Positions 33,881 to 45,950 of a DNA stretch of 64,000 nt are shown here, piece after piece. The notes below the pieces were generated by a model. The model saw nothing but the letters and a program-made list of their open reading frames with translations. It was not told the origin of the DNA and did no database searches. Origin of the DNA: Plantago major (lineage: Eukaryota; Streptophyta; Magnoliopsida; Lamiales; Plantaginaceae); contig CM048839.1 of the NCBI GenBank assembly GCA_026545765.1, positions 66,327,187 to 66,391,186 on the forward strand, written 5' to 3'. The first letter of the stretch is position 1; each line of letters starts with the position of its first letter. Made by a program: the position numbers and the translations under genes.

Positions 33881-33888
33881 AATTTCCC
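33817..33888 (-). repeat. Six 12-bp repeats across the purine tract/LTR junction
   Basis: Six tandem units of AACAAATTTCCC or AAGAAATTTCCC type (plus strand) with two more decayed units toward 33790. On the element strand the unit reads GGGAAATTTGTT, which is the junction of purine tract (GGGGGAAATT) and LTR start (TGTT). Confidence 0.85.
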
Positions 33889-34266
33889 CCTTTTTGATCA
33901 GTCAACGATGACTATCTTTACCTATTACAAATCTGGATGAGGAAACAATCCACCACTTAATCTTTTCTTAAGATCTTCAAATTCATATAATTAAGTGCAG
34001 AAAGTAGACATCAACCAAATCACAAGGTGTGATCTTTGCTGACAAGTTATCTTTTATAGAATACTACTGAGAGTAAGTTCTTCAGATAAGTTACAAATAA
34101 GGATTACAAATAACTTCAATACACGATACAGTTAAGCTCAGTTAGCAAAAATACAAAAACTACATAGTAAATTAGGACAACAGGAGTAACCAAGCTCCAA
34201 GTAAACATCCTAATAGACTAGTCTTCAAGTCTTCAATCTTCAAGTCTTCAACAGTATTTCTATGGA
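33889..34266 (-). other. 3' spacer and purine tract of S2
   Basis: The minus strand carries TGATCAAAAAGGGGGAAA next to the LTR, then a spacer matching S3 52078-52450 and S4 20737-21027, including the hairpin AAATCACAAGGTGTGAT near 34017. No ORF. Confidence 0.7.
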
Positions 34267-37200
34267 TCAGTCTGCAAATTTCCTATCTCCAAACCTTTTG
34301 ATGTCATCAGAATAATCATAGAGAAGAGTTCTGACGAGCCTCTCTGTGTCTCAGGCAAATCCACAGACCTCTTTGTAGGTTTTGGTAGGATTTTTCTTGG
34401 CAAAATGCTTGACCCATAGGTACTTTCCCCACTTCCAGGCATGCTCTATTCTAATATCTGAAAGCTTGAAGTATTCGTAGATAATCTTCAGATATCTGAT
34501 GTCACCCTTGTATTGATCTTCTGTCAGATAGAACGACTCATAGGGTTCCACAGCAAGTCTTGGTCTTGTGCCTGTTCCTGTGATATTCAGAATTTTGTGC
34601 ACATCATCTGGCTTTCCATATGGACAATCATCAGAGAGGTCCTTCTTCATGGCTTCAGTTCTCTTGACAACTTCAAAATCCAACCATGCTTTGATGTGAT
34701 TGGTGTTGATCAAGGTAGGTTTATTCTTTCTCCATGCCATGAGTTGTTTATGGATTGGTTCTGGAAATCTTGAATTTACCAAAAGATGCTTCAGTTCCAG
34801 AATCCAATAGCCATTCTTTTGATTGATGCACCTGTAGACAGAGGAATCATTGTCATACTTCACATACTCTATTTTGGCTTCTTCTGGCCTGAGTGGAAGT
34901 TGACTTTGTCTTTGCTCAGCTCTCAGTCTGTTCCTTCTCTGTCTTGAATTCTCTTTGGGGTTGTTGCTTGAAGAACCACCACCCTGGATAGACTTGGTAT
35001 TTCCAGAGGGTGTTTTAGCTGCTAGGGGCTTTGCAGCTATGGGCTCAGTTAGGCTTTCAATTTTCCTTTTTCTGTGAAGAGGAGCTTCATCTTCATCAGT
35101 TTCCTCATCATCATCAAGATTAGATCTTGTGAGAGTTTTACAGCCTTCTTCATTGCCCTGGGACTTGATTTGACCTTCTTCTTCTTCTTCAGAAGATTCA
35201 TCAATCCCTCTAACTTGTCTTCTCCTTGGAGCCTTGGTACTCCTTGGAGGTTTCTGTGCCATGGCCCTTGTTACCATTTTGGTTCCTTCAGTGGGTTTCT
35301 GGGAAGTTTTGCAAAGCAGCTTGGCTTGAGGAGGGTTCATTGATTCTGAGTGGTGGCTGGGAAGTTTTTCTTCTTCCTTTCTGAGCCGCACCAGCTCCAG
35401 ATTTCTTCTTGTTTTCATCTCCTTCTTCCCATTCCCCCTGACTTTGAGGTCCAGATTTGTACTTTCTTTCCCCCTTAGTCATTGTTGGCTGACTCAGTCT
35501 CATAAAGGAATCTGAGAGAGAGTCAAAATGCCCTTGTAAATAATTATAGGCAGTGACCAACTTCTGAAGTTCGGTTTTGAGCTCCTGATTTTGCTTGATA
35601 AGTCCATTGTCCTTATCAGTGAGCTCTGCCAATGGGCCTAGGATGGCATCTGCTTTTCCAGCAGTGTAACTTGCCTCTTGGAAAGCTTTTTCAGCTAAAG
35701 ACGCATCATCGTCCCTTATCATTCCCAGGTCTTTCTGAGCAATGACTATGCTAGTTGTTCTCTGAGTGATGAGCTCAGTGAATTTTCTCATTTCAGAGGG
35801 GACGTAGGCAATTACTTCCTTGTTCTGTGAAGACATCTCCTTGTTCAGAGTAGCCAGTACTTGGTACCTGTTCATGTATTCATGGGAGTGGACGTTTGGC
35901 AGTTTGTTGAATATTGTAGGAGCAATCAACTTCCTTTTCAGGTGAGAAACCGCTAAATGTTCATTGCGGTGCTCTGCCAAAGTCTTGTCTTCTTCATCAT
36001 CTGAGTGATTAGCCCAGTGATCTTCATCCTCTTGGACATTTTCATCGATCGTATCGAGTCCAGCAACCATCTCAGAGATTGGTTTCTTTCCTTTCTGGGA
36101 GGAGGATGGTACTTCTTTTGAAGATGATGCAGCCTTAGCATCATGCTTGACTTCAGATACTTCTTCAGTATCGAGTTCTTTGGTGATCTTTTTACAAGAT
36201 CCGTAGCTCTTTAACTTGAGTAAGCAATCATTTCTTCTAAGTATAGATCTTGTAGTTGATCAATCTTATCTCTGGATTTAGCTATTTGATCTTCCGATTG
36301 AAGATGGAGTCGTTGTTCTTCTTCCAATGTTATGCGAGTTGCGAGATCTAGTTTGAGTGTTTAGTATTTTACGATTTGTTTCTTGAGCTCAACTACTTGT
36401 TCAGTAGTAACTGCGTGTTGGTTAGAAGATGGATGAGTAGATTTCTGAGGTGATGAAGACGGAGATTTCTGTGATGTCTTCTCAGTTTTCTTGTCAGCAG
36501 CTGAGGCATTGTTTCTCTGTGAAATTCCTCCGGTCCCTGGTGCAGGGGCATCATCATCATCCTTTTTATCATTGTCGTCCTCTTGGTGATGGTCAGTGGG
36601 AGGTTCATCAAAGTAATTTTCATTCATTTCTTCCTCCTCATCATCTTCAGATACAAGATTGATCACTTACGGGATAGTGATCTTCTGCCCATTAACTTCT
36701 TCTTGTTCAGAAGGTATAAATTGCAGAGTCTGGGGCAGGACTGGCTTGAATGCCATCTGTAATCTTGTCTGACCATCTGCCTGTTCAAAGTCATGTATCA
36801 AACTATGCGCCACTTCTCTGGAAAAATCCTTATGTAGTAGAGTCGAATCGTATATTGTTACGTAGGAACATTGCTTGGACATAAGTTTCGGTCAAGAGCT
36901 CGTCTGGTTGGTTGATCAGTGATTCTCAATATTTCAGAGAGATCAGAGCACCTTAACTTCTGCCATTTCTTGAAGCATTGAATATGCTTTGGCAGGGTGT
37001 GAGCTTTGAAGAAGTGAAGTAGGTCCCTTGTTTCTTTAATGGGAACCTGCTTTGCATCTGTTTGAGCCTGAAAGAAAGAGTTTTGAGTGAGCTTCAAAAC
37101 TTTTGTAGATATCTGAGTAGAAGTGTAGTTTAGTTTCTGAGTTACCTGAGTAAGTACTTCAGGCTCAGATACTTGTTCTACTGAGACAATTGGTGTCTTA

Positions 37201-39858
37201 GATATCTTGTTGTGAGGTTGAGACTTGGAAGTCTGGTCCTCATCAACATTTCTTTCTTGAACCTGAGAGAAATACAATACTTAGGAAATAGTTTGAAAGA
37301 ATCTATGCATAAATATGCTTTTAATGAATTCTGATTTGAGCTACTTACTTCCTCAACAGAAAGCTCAGATTCATTTTTCTCAGAAACTTGTGCAGTTTCT
37401 GGTGTTCTTTCGAGTGATGCTGCCTTGGGGGCTTCATCAATTTCCATTAATGCAGGGGAAGTCGCAACTTTATCCCCTTGCATTTCAACTTCTGAAATAG
37501 CCTGTAAGTAGAAAGTATTGGATTTTAGAAGAGATAAAGGATAACCCAAGATGAAGAATACATGTCACTTGATTGTCATATACCTTCAAGTTTCAAGGCT
37601 CAGTGATGTGTTCTTCAGAAACCTTGTTGGTTTCTGGGTTTGTCTCTGGCATTTCTGCCTTATCTTCTTCCATCTCAGTTGGAGCCTATTAGAAACATTT
37701 AACATGAATGAGCACATAAACATTTTTACTGAAAAATTAGTTCTCTTGAAGAATCATATACCTGTGGGATAGGCTCAGATTTCTCAAGAGTTGAGGTTGA
37801 AGGAACCTCTTTTTCAGTATTTGAGGCAAGCTTCTCAGCTTCCTCTTGTTTCTGCGTTTCTAACTCAGCCTGTAACAAAGAAATTCTTATAAGGCAACAA
37901 GATTTATAAGTATAAAATTTTTCACAAGGTAAGAGTTAAACCAGTCATTTACCTGAGCAGTTTCAGGCTGATTGGTCTCTGGAACTTGTGACCTTTCTAT
38001 ACGTCGTCTTGTCCCAGTGCAGTTTCTTTGTTTGAAGTTTCTGGTACTTCACACCTTTCCTGAGTATGCAACTCAGTTGCCTCCCCTGGTTGATCATTCT
38101 GAGTAGATGTCTCAGTTTGATCCCTCTCATTGAGTTGGGGAACTCAATTCGATTCTGATTTTCTTCAAAGATATACTGTATTGCTGGTAATTCAAAATGG
38201 AGTTCATTTACCATTTCATCAACCACTTGTGGCTGTTGTGGTTGTTGTGTTTGTGGTTGTTGTGGTTGTCTGGAAGCAAAAGATTGATCAGTAGAGTGTT
38301 CTTCCAGATTTTTAGATGTGGCATTTCCATCAGCATCTGCCAGCACCAAAATACCACTCATCAGGGCTTTTTGAAGTTGTGCAAGAGAGTCATTCCCTGA
38401 TGATGTGCTTGCACCAACAACCTTTGCTATAGGTTCAGCAACCTGTGGTTTAGGTTCTTCTTCAGATACCTTATCACCAGTTACATTTTCAGTAACCTTA
38501 GCCCTCTTTGTTCTTTTTAGGACTTGAGAGATGACTAGTTCATCATCTTCATCGTCAGAGCTCTCATCAGCATTGGGAACTGATTGGTCCATTATTCCTG
38601 CGGTTTCTGCAGATGGGGCTTGGTGCTTTTCACCACTCTTGGCAGCATTTATGAGTTCATCAGCAAGGCTTTCTGCATTAGTCGCAACATTTCTGAAAGA
38701 ACTTTCTCTTGCTGAGTCTACTTGTTAAGTAGTTGACAACTCTTTTGCAGCATTGATGAGTTCATCTGCCATTATCAGTTCATCGGCAATGCCTGCAGAT
38801 ATCTGAGAATTGACAACCTCTTTGGGTGTGTCTTCTGATTTGCCAGCAGACTTCTTTCTTGAAGTTCTGGGCTTCTTGGTCGCAACCTTTTCTTCAGATA
38901 TCTTTTCAGATTTTCGCTTCTTAGGACCTTTCTGAGACCCAGTAACCTTTTTCATCAGATTTGTATACTCATATTTGTAGAGTAAGTTACTGTTGGCTAT
39001 TTCTGCCGTCTCTCTGAGCTCAATGCCAAGCTTTTCCAGCAAGTAGCATATCTTCAGACCATAGCCTACTGTGGCCTTTGGCTCAGCTAGTCCTTTGACA
39101 ATTTTAGGCTCGAAGCCTTGAATCTTCTTCACGAATTTCATGAAGGCGTACTTTCCCCAATTAAAAGGGTTTTCCAGCCTTTTGTCTTGTTGATTCAGCA
39201 AGAACATCATGATCCATCGTTCTTGGCTTATCTGGTCAGCACCTCCTTGTAGACCATCAAAGCATCTGTGAAGAATGCAAGCCAGTACATCCCAGTGAAC
39301 CAACAGATGTCTGGTTCGGATGTCAGCAAGCTTGAACTCAGTGGGTGTATCTGATTTTTCAAGATCACACACGTCACTGTAAAGTTCTTTAACACCTTCA
39401 AGGAGTACATCATCCTTGGTGTTTATTTCAAAATCATTTCCAAGATTTTGAACCTCAAACAACTTACAGAAGGTTGTTAAGTCTAGAAGGATTTCCTTTC
39501 CTTGGACTGAGGTTTTGATAGAACCTTGTTTGATGCCTTGGATACATGAAATAATCCTGGAGTTGTTGTAAAATTCCAACACATCGAGTGATGAAATTCC
39601 ACTTGGGCGAGCAGATAGAAAACCCTTGATTTGTGCCTTTTCAAGAATCAATTTTCTGTCAGTTTGGTTTTCTATTGTAGCAGTGAGGTATTCATCAACC
39701 ATGGCACCACCCCAAATCATTCTGTGACTTCAAGTCCAATGGTCAGGATTAAAAACTCCTACCAGTCGATTGTTTACAATAACCAACTCTGGTGCTTGCT
39801 TTTCAGCAGTACCAGTGGAGGATTGGGACTTTTGTGTTGAAGTGTTCTTGGAAGCCAT
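34267..39858 (-). pseudogene. Accessory gene of S2, multi-exon, between pol and 3' LTR
   Basis: It runs from ATG at 39858 to the TGA at 34267-34269; four introns lie at 37263-37952. Exon 1 encodes an N-terminal domain (IWGGAMVDEYL, GFLSARPSGISSLDVLEFY, DVLACILHRCFDG, NPFNWGKYAFMKFVKKI) and a basic KKRKSEK stretch. Short acidic repeat exons with VSE words follow. The last exon encodes LPKHIQCFKKWQKLRCSDLS, a DDD-rich patch, a coiled coil (KFTEL to SLSDSF), RRRQVRGIDESSEEEE, and a C-terminal domain (NTNHIKAWLDFEVVKR, YESFYLTEDQYKGDIRY). No signal peptide or membrane segment is apparent, so an envelope role is doubtful. Stops (DHWT*SHRM, GFA*DTE) and frameshifts make this copy dead. Function unknown. 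Confidence 0.75.
37263..37952 (-). other. Four GT-AG introns in the S2 accessory gene
   Basis: The introns are 37870-37952 (83 bp), 37686-37761 (76), 37502-37583 (82) and 37263-37348 (86). Each has GT/AG ends and a T-rich 3' part (for example TTTCTTTGTTACAG, TTTCTACTTACAG). Exons between them are 108, 102 and 153 bp, all multiples of three and in phase 0. The same four introns occur in S3 at matching places. Confidence 0.85.
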
Positions 39859-40090
39859 CTCTTTATATAGTGTAGGGATTTGAAATTGATGTTTGAAAGA
39901 GATTTGATTCAGTGATTCTTTTCAGAAAAACTTAATCTTGATTTGCAGAGATTGTAGAGGGTTTGCAGAGAATCAAGAGAAGGATTTGCTATTTTTTGTG
40001 CAAGATGAAATTTCGGATTAGGCAAAAGTGATTTCATTCGCCAAAATCCCATATATATAGCGATTGAATCAATGCACAAATACATACAAA
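39859..40090 (-). promoter_or_regulatory. Putative promoter and 5' UTR of the S2 accessory gene
   Basis: A TATATATAT box on the minus strand (about 40051-40059, GCTATATATATGGGA context) lies about 190 bases upstream of the ATG at 39858. S3 has the same boxed sequence upstream of its ATG. A second TATA-like word lies just before the ATG (about 39864-39872). Confidence 0.55.
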
Positions 40091-40486
40091 TTGATTTTGT
40101 GTATGCGTATCCGTGATTTGCAAGCGTGAGCAAAAGCTAGTTCGGCATTAAATGCTTAGTGGGCCATGTCCGAATTTCAACATCCACTATTTCTTGTGAA
40201 TTAATTTCCACGTCTGGATCAATCGCTTAACTTCATCGAGGGTCACCATTGCTTCTTCAGCAATGATCACAATCAGCAAGTGTAATTGTGCCCATTTAAT
40301 GAGTTTTGGCGACTTGCTATCTGAATCACAATTCTGTATGACCAAGGACACTGTTTGCATCTGAATCTGTCTTACACTTAGGATCTTTCCAAGTTTTTCA
40401 TCAAGATAGAAATAATGCGAGTTTCAAGAGAGTAGTTGACTGCAGATAGTTATACTATTCTCTTTTGTGTTCCCCGTTTATAGAGT

Positions 40487-40645
40487 GATTCAGATATCTG
40501 AGTTCCCGTCTCAGAGATCTTAAGCTATTTTTTTTTGCTTTTTAGCCTTTTTGACTTCTGCATACCCGTTCCAGATTTCTCTTTTCTCTTTTCTGGATTC
40601 CCGTTCCAGATACCTCTTCTCTGGTTGGCCGTTCCAGATATCTGA
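40487..40645 (-). repeat. Hairpin array in the pol-accessory spacer of S2
   Basis: Units such as CTGAG...CTCAG and CTGGA...TCCAG enclose loops reading ACCCGT or TCCCGT on the plus strand. Both stem types seen separately in A and S3 occur here side by side. Confidence 0.7.
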
Positions 40646-40651
40646 ACTTTT

Positions 40652-41196
40652 TCAGTTCATTGGTTGTTCCATTAGTCCAAGACTATGTCTTAAGGCTAAG
40701 AATCTACTTTCTTGTAGTGGCTTAGTGAATATATCTGCAAGTTGGTCTTCAGTGCCAATCTTGAGTATCTCTATATTGCCTTTTTCAACATGGTCTCTGA
40801 TGAAGTGATGTCTAACATCAATGTGCTTTGTTCTGGCATGAAAATTAGGATTCTGTGTAATCGCAATAGCACTTGTGTTATCACAGAAAATGGGAGTTTT
40901 CTTCTCATCGAGTCCATAGTCTTTAAGTTGTTGTATCCACAGAATTTGTGTTGCACAACAACCAGCAGCATTATATTCAGCCTCTGTGGTAGAAGTTGCA
41001 ATTGAGTTTTGCTTCTTGCTAAACCATGAGATAAGTCTAGTACCCAGAAACTGACATGTTCCTGAGGTGCTTTTCCTATCAAGCAGTGATCCAGCATAAT
41101 CAGCGTCTGAGTACGCAGCTAAACTCAATCCACTTTCTTTAGGATAACACAATCCTACATCTACTGTACCCTTTTCATACCTTAATATTTTCATAC
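40652..41196 (-). pseudogene. RNase H of S2 pol, truncated at its 5' end
   Basis: The minus-strand translation runs from MKILRYEKGTVDVGLCYPKE through [52 protein letters not shown] and ADIFTKPLQE to the stop at about 40652. The frame is open over 180 residues and all catalytic acidic positions look intact. RT and everything upstream are missing: at 41196/41197 the sequence switches to S3 on the opposite strand. Confidence 0.88.
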
Positions 41197-42408
41197 CTTG
41201 TCTAATGGCTGATGAGGTAACACATACTTCCTGTTATACTTATGAAAGTGATGACGAAGGAATCACAGAATTGGAAAATCTCAGAAAAGAAATTGATCTT
41301 TACAAAAGAGAATTTCTAATGTTCCGAGCTAGAGCCGAAAATTTCGAAGAAGAGAAGAATTCTCTTGCAAAGGAAAATTCTAAATTAATCAAGATATCTG
41401 AGAAAAAGGATGCTGAAAATGCATTTCTCAAGGCTCAGATATCTGAGACCGAAAAGTCACATAAAGAAGCAATGGCAAATCTTCAAAAGAAATGTGAAGG
41501 TCTTCTTTTTAAGAATAAGGAACTCAAAAAGAAAGAACTATCCTTTCAATCTTATGCCAAAGCTAGTGACACTCTTATTGAAGTACAATCTTATTTAAGA
41601 GATCCTTCAGAAAAGAGAGGACTTGGGCTGGACACACACACAGATAGTTCCACCACTCTGAATAAGAGTAATGAAGGACTAACATTCGTCAGTTCTCATC
41701 AAGGTGATTCCCAAACAATCTACAGTATCGGTCGGAAAGCTAAGATTGTTAACAAAGGAAAGGCAGTTGCGACCAAGCCTTTGTGGGAAAAACAAGTCCA
41801 AAAGGAAACTGTGGGAAATGTCTCTGAAAAGAAACATAACACTGAGAAGTGCAATCACCCACAGTGCTATGTCTCTCAAAAAGGAAAAATTGCAGGAGCT
41901 GGCAAATTTTCTCAAGTCACGTTTTCTGGAAAGAAAATTGATCATCCAGAGACTAGCAAAGCTGTTGAGAAGAGATCTCAGACAGCATCAGGTGCTCGGA
42001 ATGGTATTGGCTATAAACCCATTGGGAAACAACTTGCTCGTGAATACAAACAAGAGCAAGAACGATGGTTAAAGGCTAGAATTGCTCACAGCAATTATCA
42101 GAAGTGGAAGATAAATCAAGCCACTGAAAATATGAATGCCAGGGCTAGAAGAAATCTGGCTAGGAACAGAAATCTGACAGGTATCTGAAAGCACCAAATG
42201 GAGCACCTAGGAACACACCAAGGAAGAAAATAGTTCTTAACAACAATGATACTAATCATCTAACTAAGATTCCTCCTTATGATCCTGTTAGACAAAAGAA
42301 TGTTCCTAGGAAATTCATTCAAAAATGGATTCCTACTGGAGATTCTTTAATCCAGATGGTTCCATTGTTGGTATGAGAACCTAATCTCCTGTTTCCTGTT
42401 TTGTGCAG
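41197..42408 (+). pseudogene. Gag C-terminal extension of S3 inside a GT-AG bounded segment
   Basis: From the MADE word, shared with element A gag, an ORF runs 327 codons to 42188. It has a long charged coiled coil (ELENLRKEIDLYKREFLMF, NFEEEKNSLAKENSK, EAMANLQKKCEGLL), a CNHPQC motif and a basic tail (ARARRNLARNRN). A second frame continues to about 42375 with FIQKWIPTGDSLIQMVP, the usual sequence before protease in this group. The whole block 41217-42408 begins GTAACA and ends TTTTGTGCAG with CTAAT about 23 bases upstream of the AG. Element A lacks exactly this block and is in frame there. It may be an intron, or coding DNA lost by splicing in A. Confidence 0.7.
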
Positions 42409-43516
42409 AACACTCTAAAGACTAACTCAAAGTGGCATTTTGATAGTGGATGTGGGAAGCACATGATAGGAGACAAAGCAAATCTGATTAACTACAAAAA
42501 ATGCAATGATGGACCAATTATCAGGTTTGATGGAGGAGATGAAAATCCAACCATAGGTTTTGGCAATTTGAAGTTCGGCGCCCTCACAATCTCTGAAGTA
42601 CTTCATGTAAAGGGATTGAAATATAATCTCCTAAGCATGAGTCAACTAGTAGACAAAGGGTACACCGTTAAGATAAAGTCAAAACTATGTAAAGTGATTG
42701 ACAATGAGTCAAAGCAGACAGTCTTGGTTGCAAGGCGTAAAGGAAATCTTTATGTTGCTGATTGGGCATCCGCCACAACCGAAGAATGTCTCATGGTGAG
42801 TCAATTTGGCCACACTGAAGAAAATTGGCTATGGCATAAAAGAATGAGTCACTTGAATTTCAAAACTCTGAATAAACTAGCCAAGAAAGAGTGGGTGGTT
42901 GGTTTACCCAAAATGGCATATAGAAAAGAAGGTGTATGCTCAGCTTGCCAAATGGGAAAACAATCCAAAACATCTTTCAAGTCTAAAACTAGACATTCTA
43001 GTGAGAGGCCACTGCAAATGTTACATATGGATCTGTTTGAATCCTCAATAACTAGTTATGCAGGAAAAAAGTATGGTCTGGTTGTTGTTGATAATTACTC
43101 AAGATTCACTTGTGTTGTCTTTCTGAAACACAAATCTGATGCAAGGCTTGAGATACCTAACTTGCTGAATAAGCTCGAAGTCATGAAAAATGACAAGGTA
43201 TCTGTAATCAAAACAGACCATGGTGCTGAGTTTCTGAACCAGTACATCAAAGAGTTTTGTACTTGCAAAGGTATATAACATCAACTATCTTCTGTAAGGA
43301 CACCACAACAAAATGGTGTTGCTGAAAGAAAGAATAGGACCCTGAAAGAAGCAGCAAGAACAATGCTTGCTGACACTGAAATAAGTGAAATATATTGGGT
43401 TGAAGCTGTAAACACAGCATGCTACACTCAAAAATAGATGTCTGATTAACAAACACCATGACAAAACTCCATACGAGCTTTTCATTGGTAGACCCCCTAG
43501 TATCAAACATCTAAGG
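42409..43516 (+). pseudogene. Protease and integrase of S3 pol
   Basis: KWHFDSGCGKHMIGD is the protease site. Integrase has the zinc residues in LWHKRMSHLNF and CSACQMGKQ, and catalytic residues in HMDLFE, KTDHGAEF and GVAERKNR. One open frame runs from 42403 to a TAA at about 43276, within the integrase core before the Glu. Further breaks occur near 43430. It is otherwise very similar to element A. Confidence 0.87.
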
Positions 43517-45763
43517 GTGTTTGGTTGCAGATGTTTCGTTCTTAACAATGGAAAAGAATACTTGAGAACATTTCAACCAAAGGCAGATGAAGGAGTATTT
43601 CTTGGTTATTCTCTGAATAGCAAAGCCTATAGAATCTACAACAAAAGAACGCAAAAGATCGAAGAATCTATTCATGTAGTATTCTATGAAGGAAACAAGA
43701 AAGTACTCTTGAATGATGATCTCTCAGATAGGTTCAAAGAACTAATGATTAAAGATTCTGAAAAAGGATCCTCAGAAGGAAACAATTCTATCATTCAAAT
43801 AGAGGATGAGTCTGACGATGAAAAGCAACCTATGCTTTGTAACAACCAGATGACTCTAAGACATGATGAAGAATTTCCTAAGAGAATTCCAGAAATGGAA
43901 CAGGCTACTGAGAACCTTCATCATGAAAAGGTATCTGAAAATGAGATTGCTGAAATGCAAGATCCAGATATCTCTAACACTGAAAGAGTGTCAGATATCC
44001 ATGGCATTTCCCATGTGTCAGATATCCCAGATACTGCACAAGTATCTCATCAAGATCATATTGATTCACATTCAAGTCAAATTGATATTGATCCTACTAG
44101 TTCAAAACCCATTATGAAATGGATAAGAAATCATCCTTCAAAAGATGTGATTAGTCCCATAGACCAAGGAGTTAGAACTAGAAGAGCAATCGCTGAAAAT
44201 GCAAGTTGTCTCTATGGATGTTTCATCTAAAAAATTGAACCAAAGACTATAGAAGAAGCACTAATAGATCAAGACTGGATCTCTGCTATGCAAGAAGAGT
44301 TGGATCAATTTGAGAGAAACAAAGTCTGGAAACTGGTTCCATTTCTTGTGGAATATTTATGTCTGAACCAAGTGGGTTTTCAGAAACAAAATGAATGTGT
44401 CTGGTGAAATAACCAGAAACAAAGCTAGGTTAGTTGCCAAGGGATTTACCCAGACTGAAGGACTAGATTTTGATGAATCTTATGCACCAGTTGTAGGATT
44501 GGATGCAATAAGACTCTTTCTAGCCTTTGCAGCTCATAATGACTTTACAGTTTATCAGATGGATGTCAAGAGTGCATTTCTAAATGGTGAACTGGCTGAG
44601 GAAGTCTATGTTGAGCAACAACCAGGTTTTGAAGTTTCCTCAGAAAGTAGGATGGTCTATAAGCTTCAGAAAGCTCTGTTTGGGCTGAAACAAGCTCCAA
44701 GAGCATGGTATGATACATTGGCCAGATACCTACTAGAAAGTGGCTTCAAGAAAGGAGATGTTGACAAAACACTCTTCACACTGAACCATGACGGGAAACT
44801 ACTTTTAGTTCAAGTATATGTTGATGACATTATATTTGGATCTAAAGACAAGCAACTTTGTGAAGATTTTGCTGAACTCATGAAATGTAAATTTGAGATG
44901 AGCATGATGGGAGAATTGAATTAGGGCTGCAAGTCAAGCAACTCAATGATGGAATATTCATTAGTCAAACAAAGTATGCAAAGGACATGCTCAATAGGTT
45001 TAATCTAAAGTCTTCTGAAAAGAATGCTAAGATACCAATGAGCATTGGAACCAAAATGATCTATACTGAATCTGACAAGAGTGTTGAAGAACACAAGTAT
45101 AGGAAATTGATTGGATCTCTACTATACCTCACTGCAAGTAGACCTGATATTCAATATGCAGTTGGAGTGTGTGCTAGATTTTAGACAAATCCAATGCAGA
45201 CACACTACAACATTGGTATGAAAATATTAGGGTATGTAAATGGTACTGTAGAAGTTGGATTGTGGTATCCAAAAGAGAGTGGATTGACTTTGGTTGGCTA
45301 TTCAGATGCCGACTATGCTGAATCATTGCTTGATAGAAAAAGCACCTCAGGAACTTGTCAATTTCTTGGTGCTAGATTAATATCATGGTTCAGCAAGAAA
45401 TAAAATTCAATTACCACATCTACCACAAAGGCTGAATATATTGCTGCTGGGTGTTGTGCTTCACAGATATTGTGGATACAACAACAACTCAAAGACTATG
45501 GACTCAATGAAGAGAAAACTCCCATTTTATGTGACAACACAAGTGCCATTGCCATAACTCAGAATCCTATGTTTCATGCAAGAACAAAGCACATTGATGT
45601 TAGACACCACTTCATCAGAGACCATATCGAAAAAGGCAATATAGAGATACTAAAGATTGGCACTGAAGACCAACTTGCAGATATCTTCACTAAGCCACTA
45701 CAAGAAAGTAGATTCTTAGCCTTAAGACACAGTCTTGGACTTATGGAGCTACCAAAGAACTGA
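43517..45763 (+). pseudogene. Integrase tail, RT and RNase H of S3 pol
   Basis: FGCRCFVLNNGKEYLRTFQP and GVFLGYSLNSKAYRIYN end the integrase. An acidic linker with repeated PDIS/SDI words follows (about 43950-44060). RT shows [25 protein letters not shown] and [10 protein letters not shown]; RNase H shows SDADYAESL, CDNTSAIAI, ARTKHIDVRHH and ADIFTKPLQE, ending at 45763. Stops at 44228, 44924, 45182 and 45401 and a frameshift near 44340 break it. Confidence 0.87.
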
Positions 45764-45813
45764 AAAAGTTCAGAGTAGAGACATCTGAAAAAGATATCAA
45801 ATGAGAGAGAAAA

Positions 45814-45950
45814 GGTATCTGGAACGGGTATCCAGAGAAGAGGAATCTGGAACGGGTATCCAGAGAAGAGGTATCTGGAACGGGTATCCAGAGAAGAGGT
45901 ATCTGGAACGGGTATCCAGAGAAAAGAATTCTGGAACGGATATCCAGAAA
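45814..45950 (+). repeat. 28-bp tandem hairpin repeat, five units, S3
   Basis: Five units of about 28 bases share TCTGGAACGGGTATCCAGA, where TCTGGA and TCCAGA pair around the loop ACGGGTA; units are joined by GAAGAGG. It lies between the pol stop codon and the accessory-gene promoter. Confidence 0.88.

Larger units (their letters stand above)
32123..41196 (-). mobile_element. Copia element S2, 5'-truncated
   Basis: RNase H, hairpin spacer, accessory gene, purine tract and 3' LTR are present on the minus strand; LTR, gag, protease, integrase and RT are missing. Joined head to head to S3 with only two shared bases (CC) at the join. The outer flank at 32122 is the unassigned segment. Confidence 0.85.
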
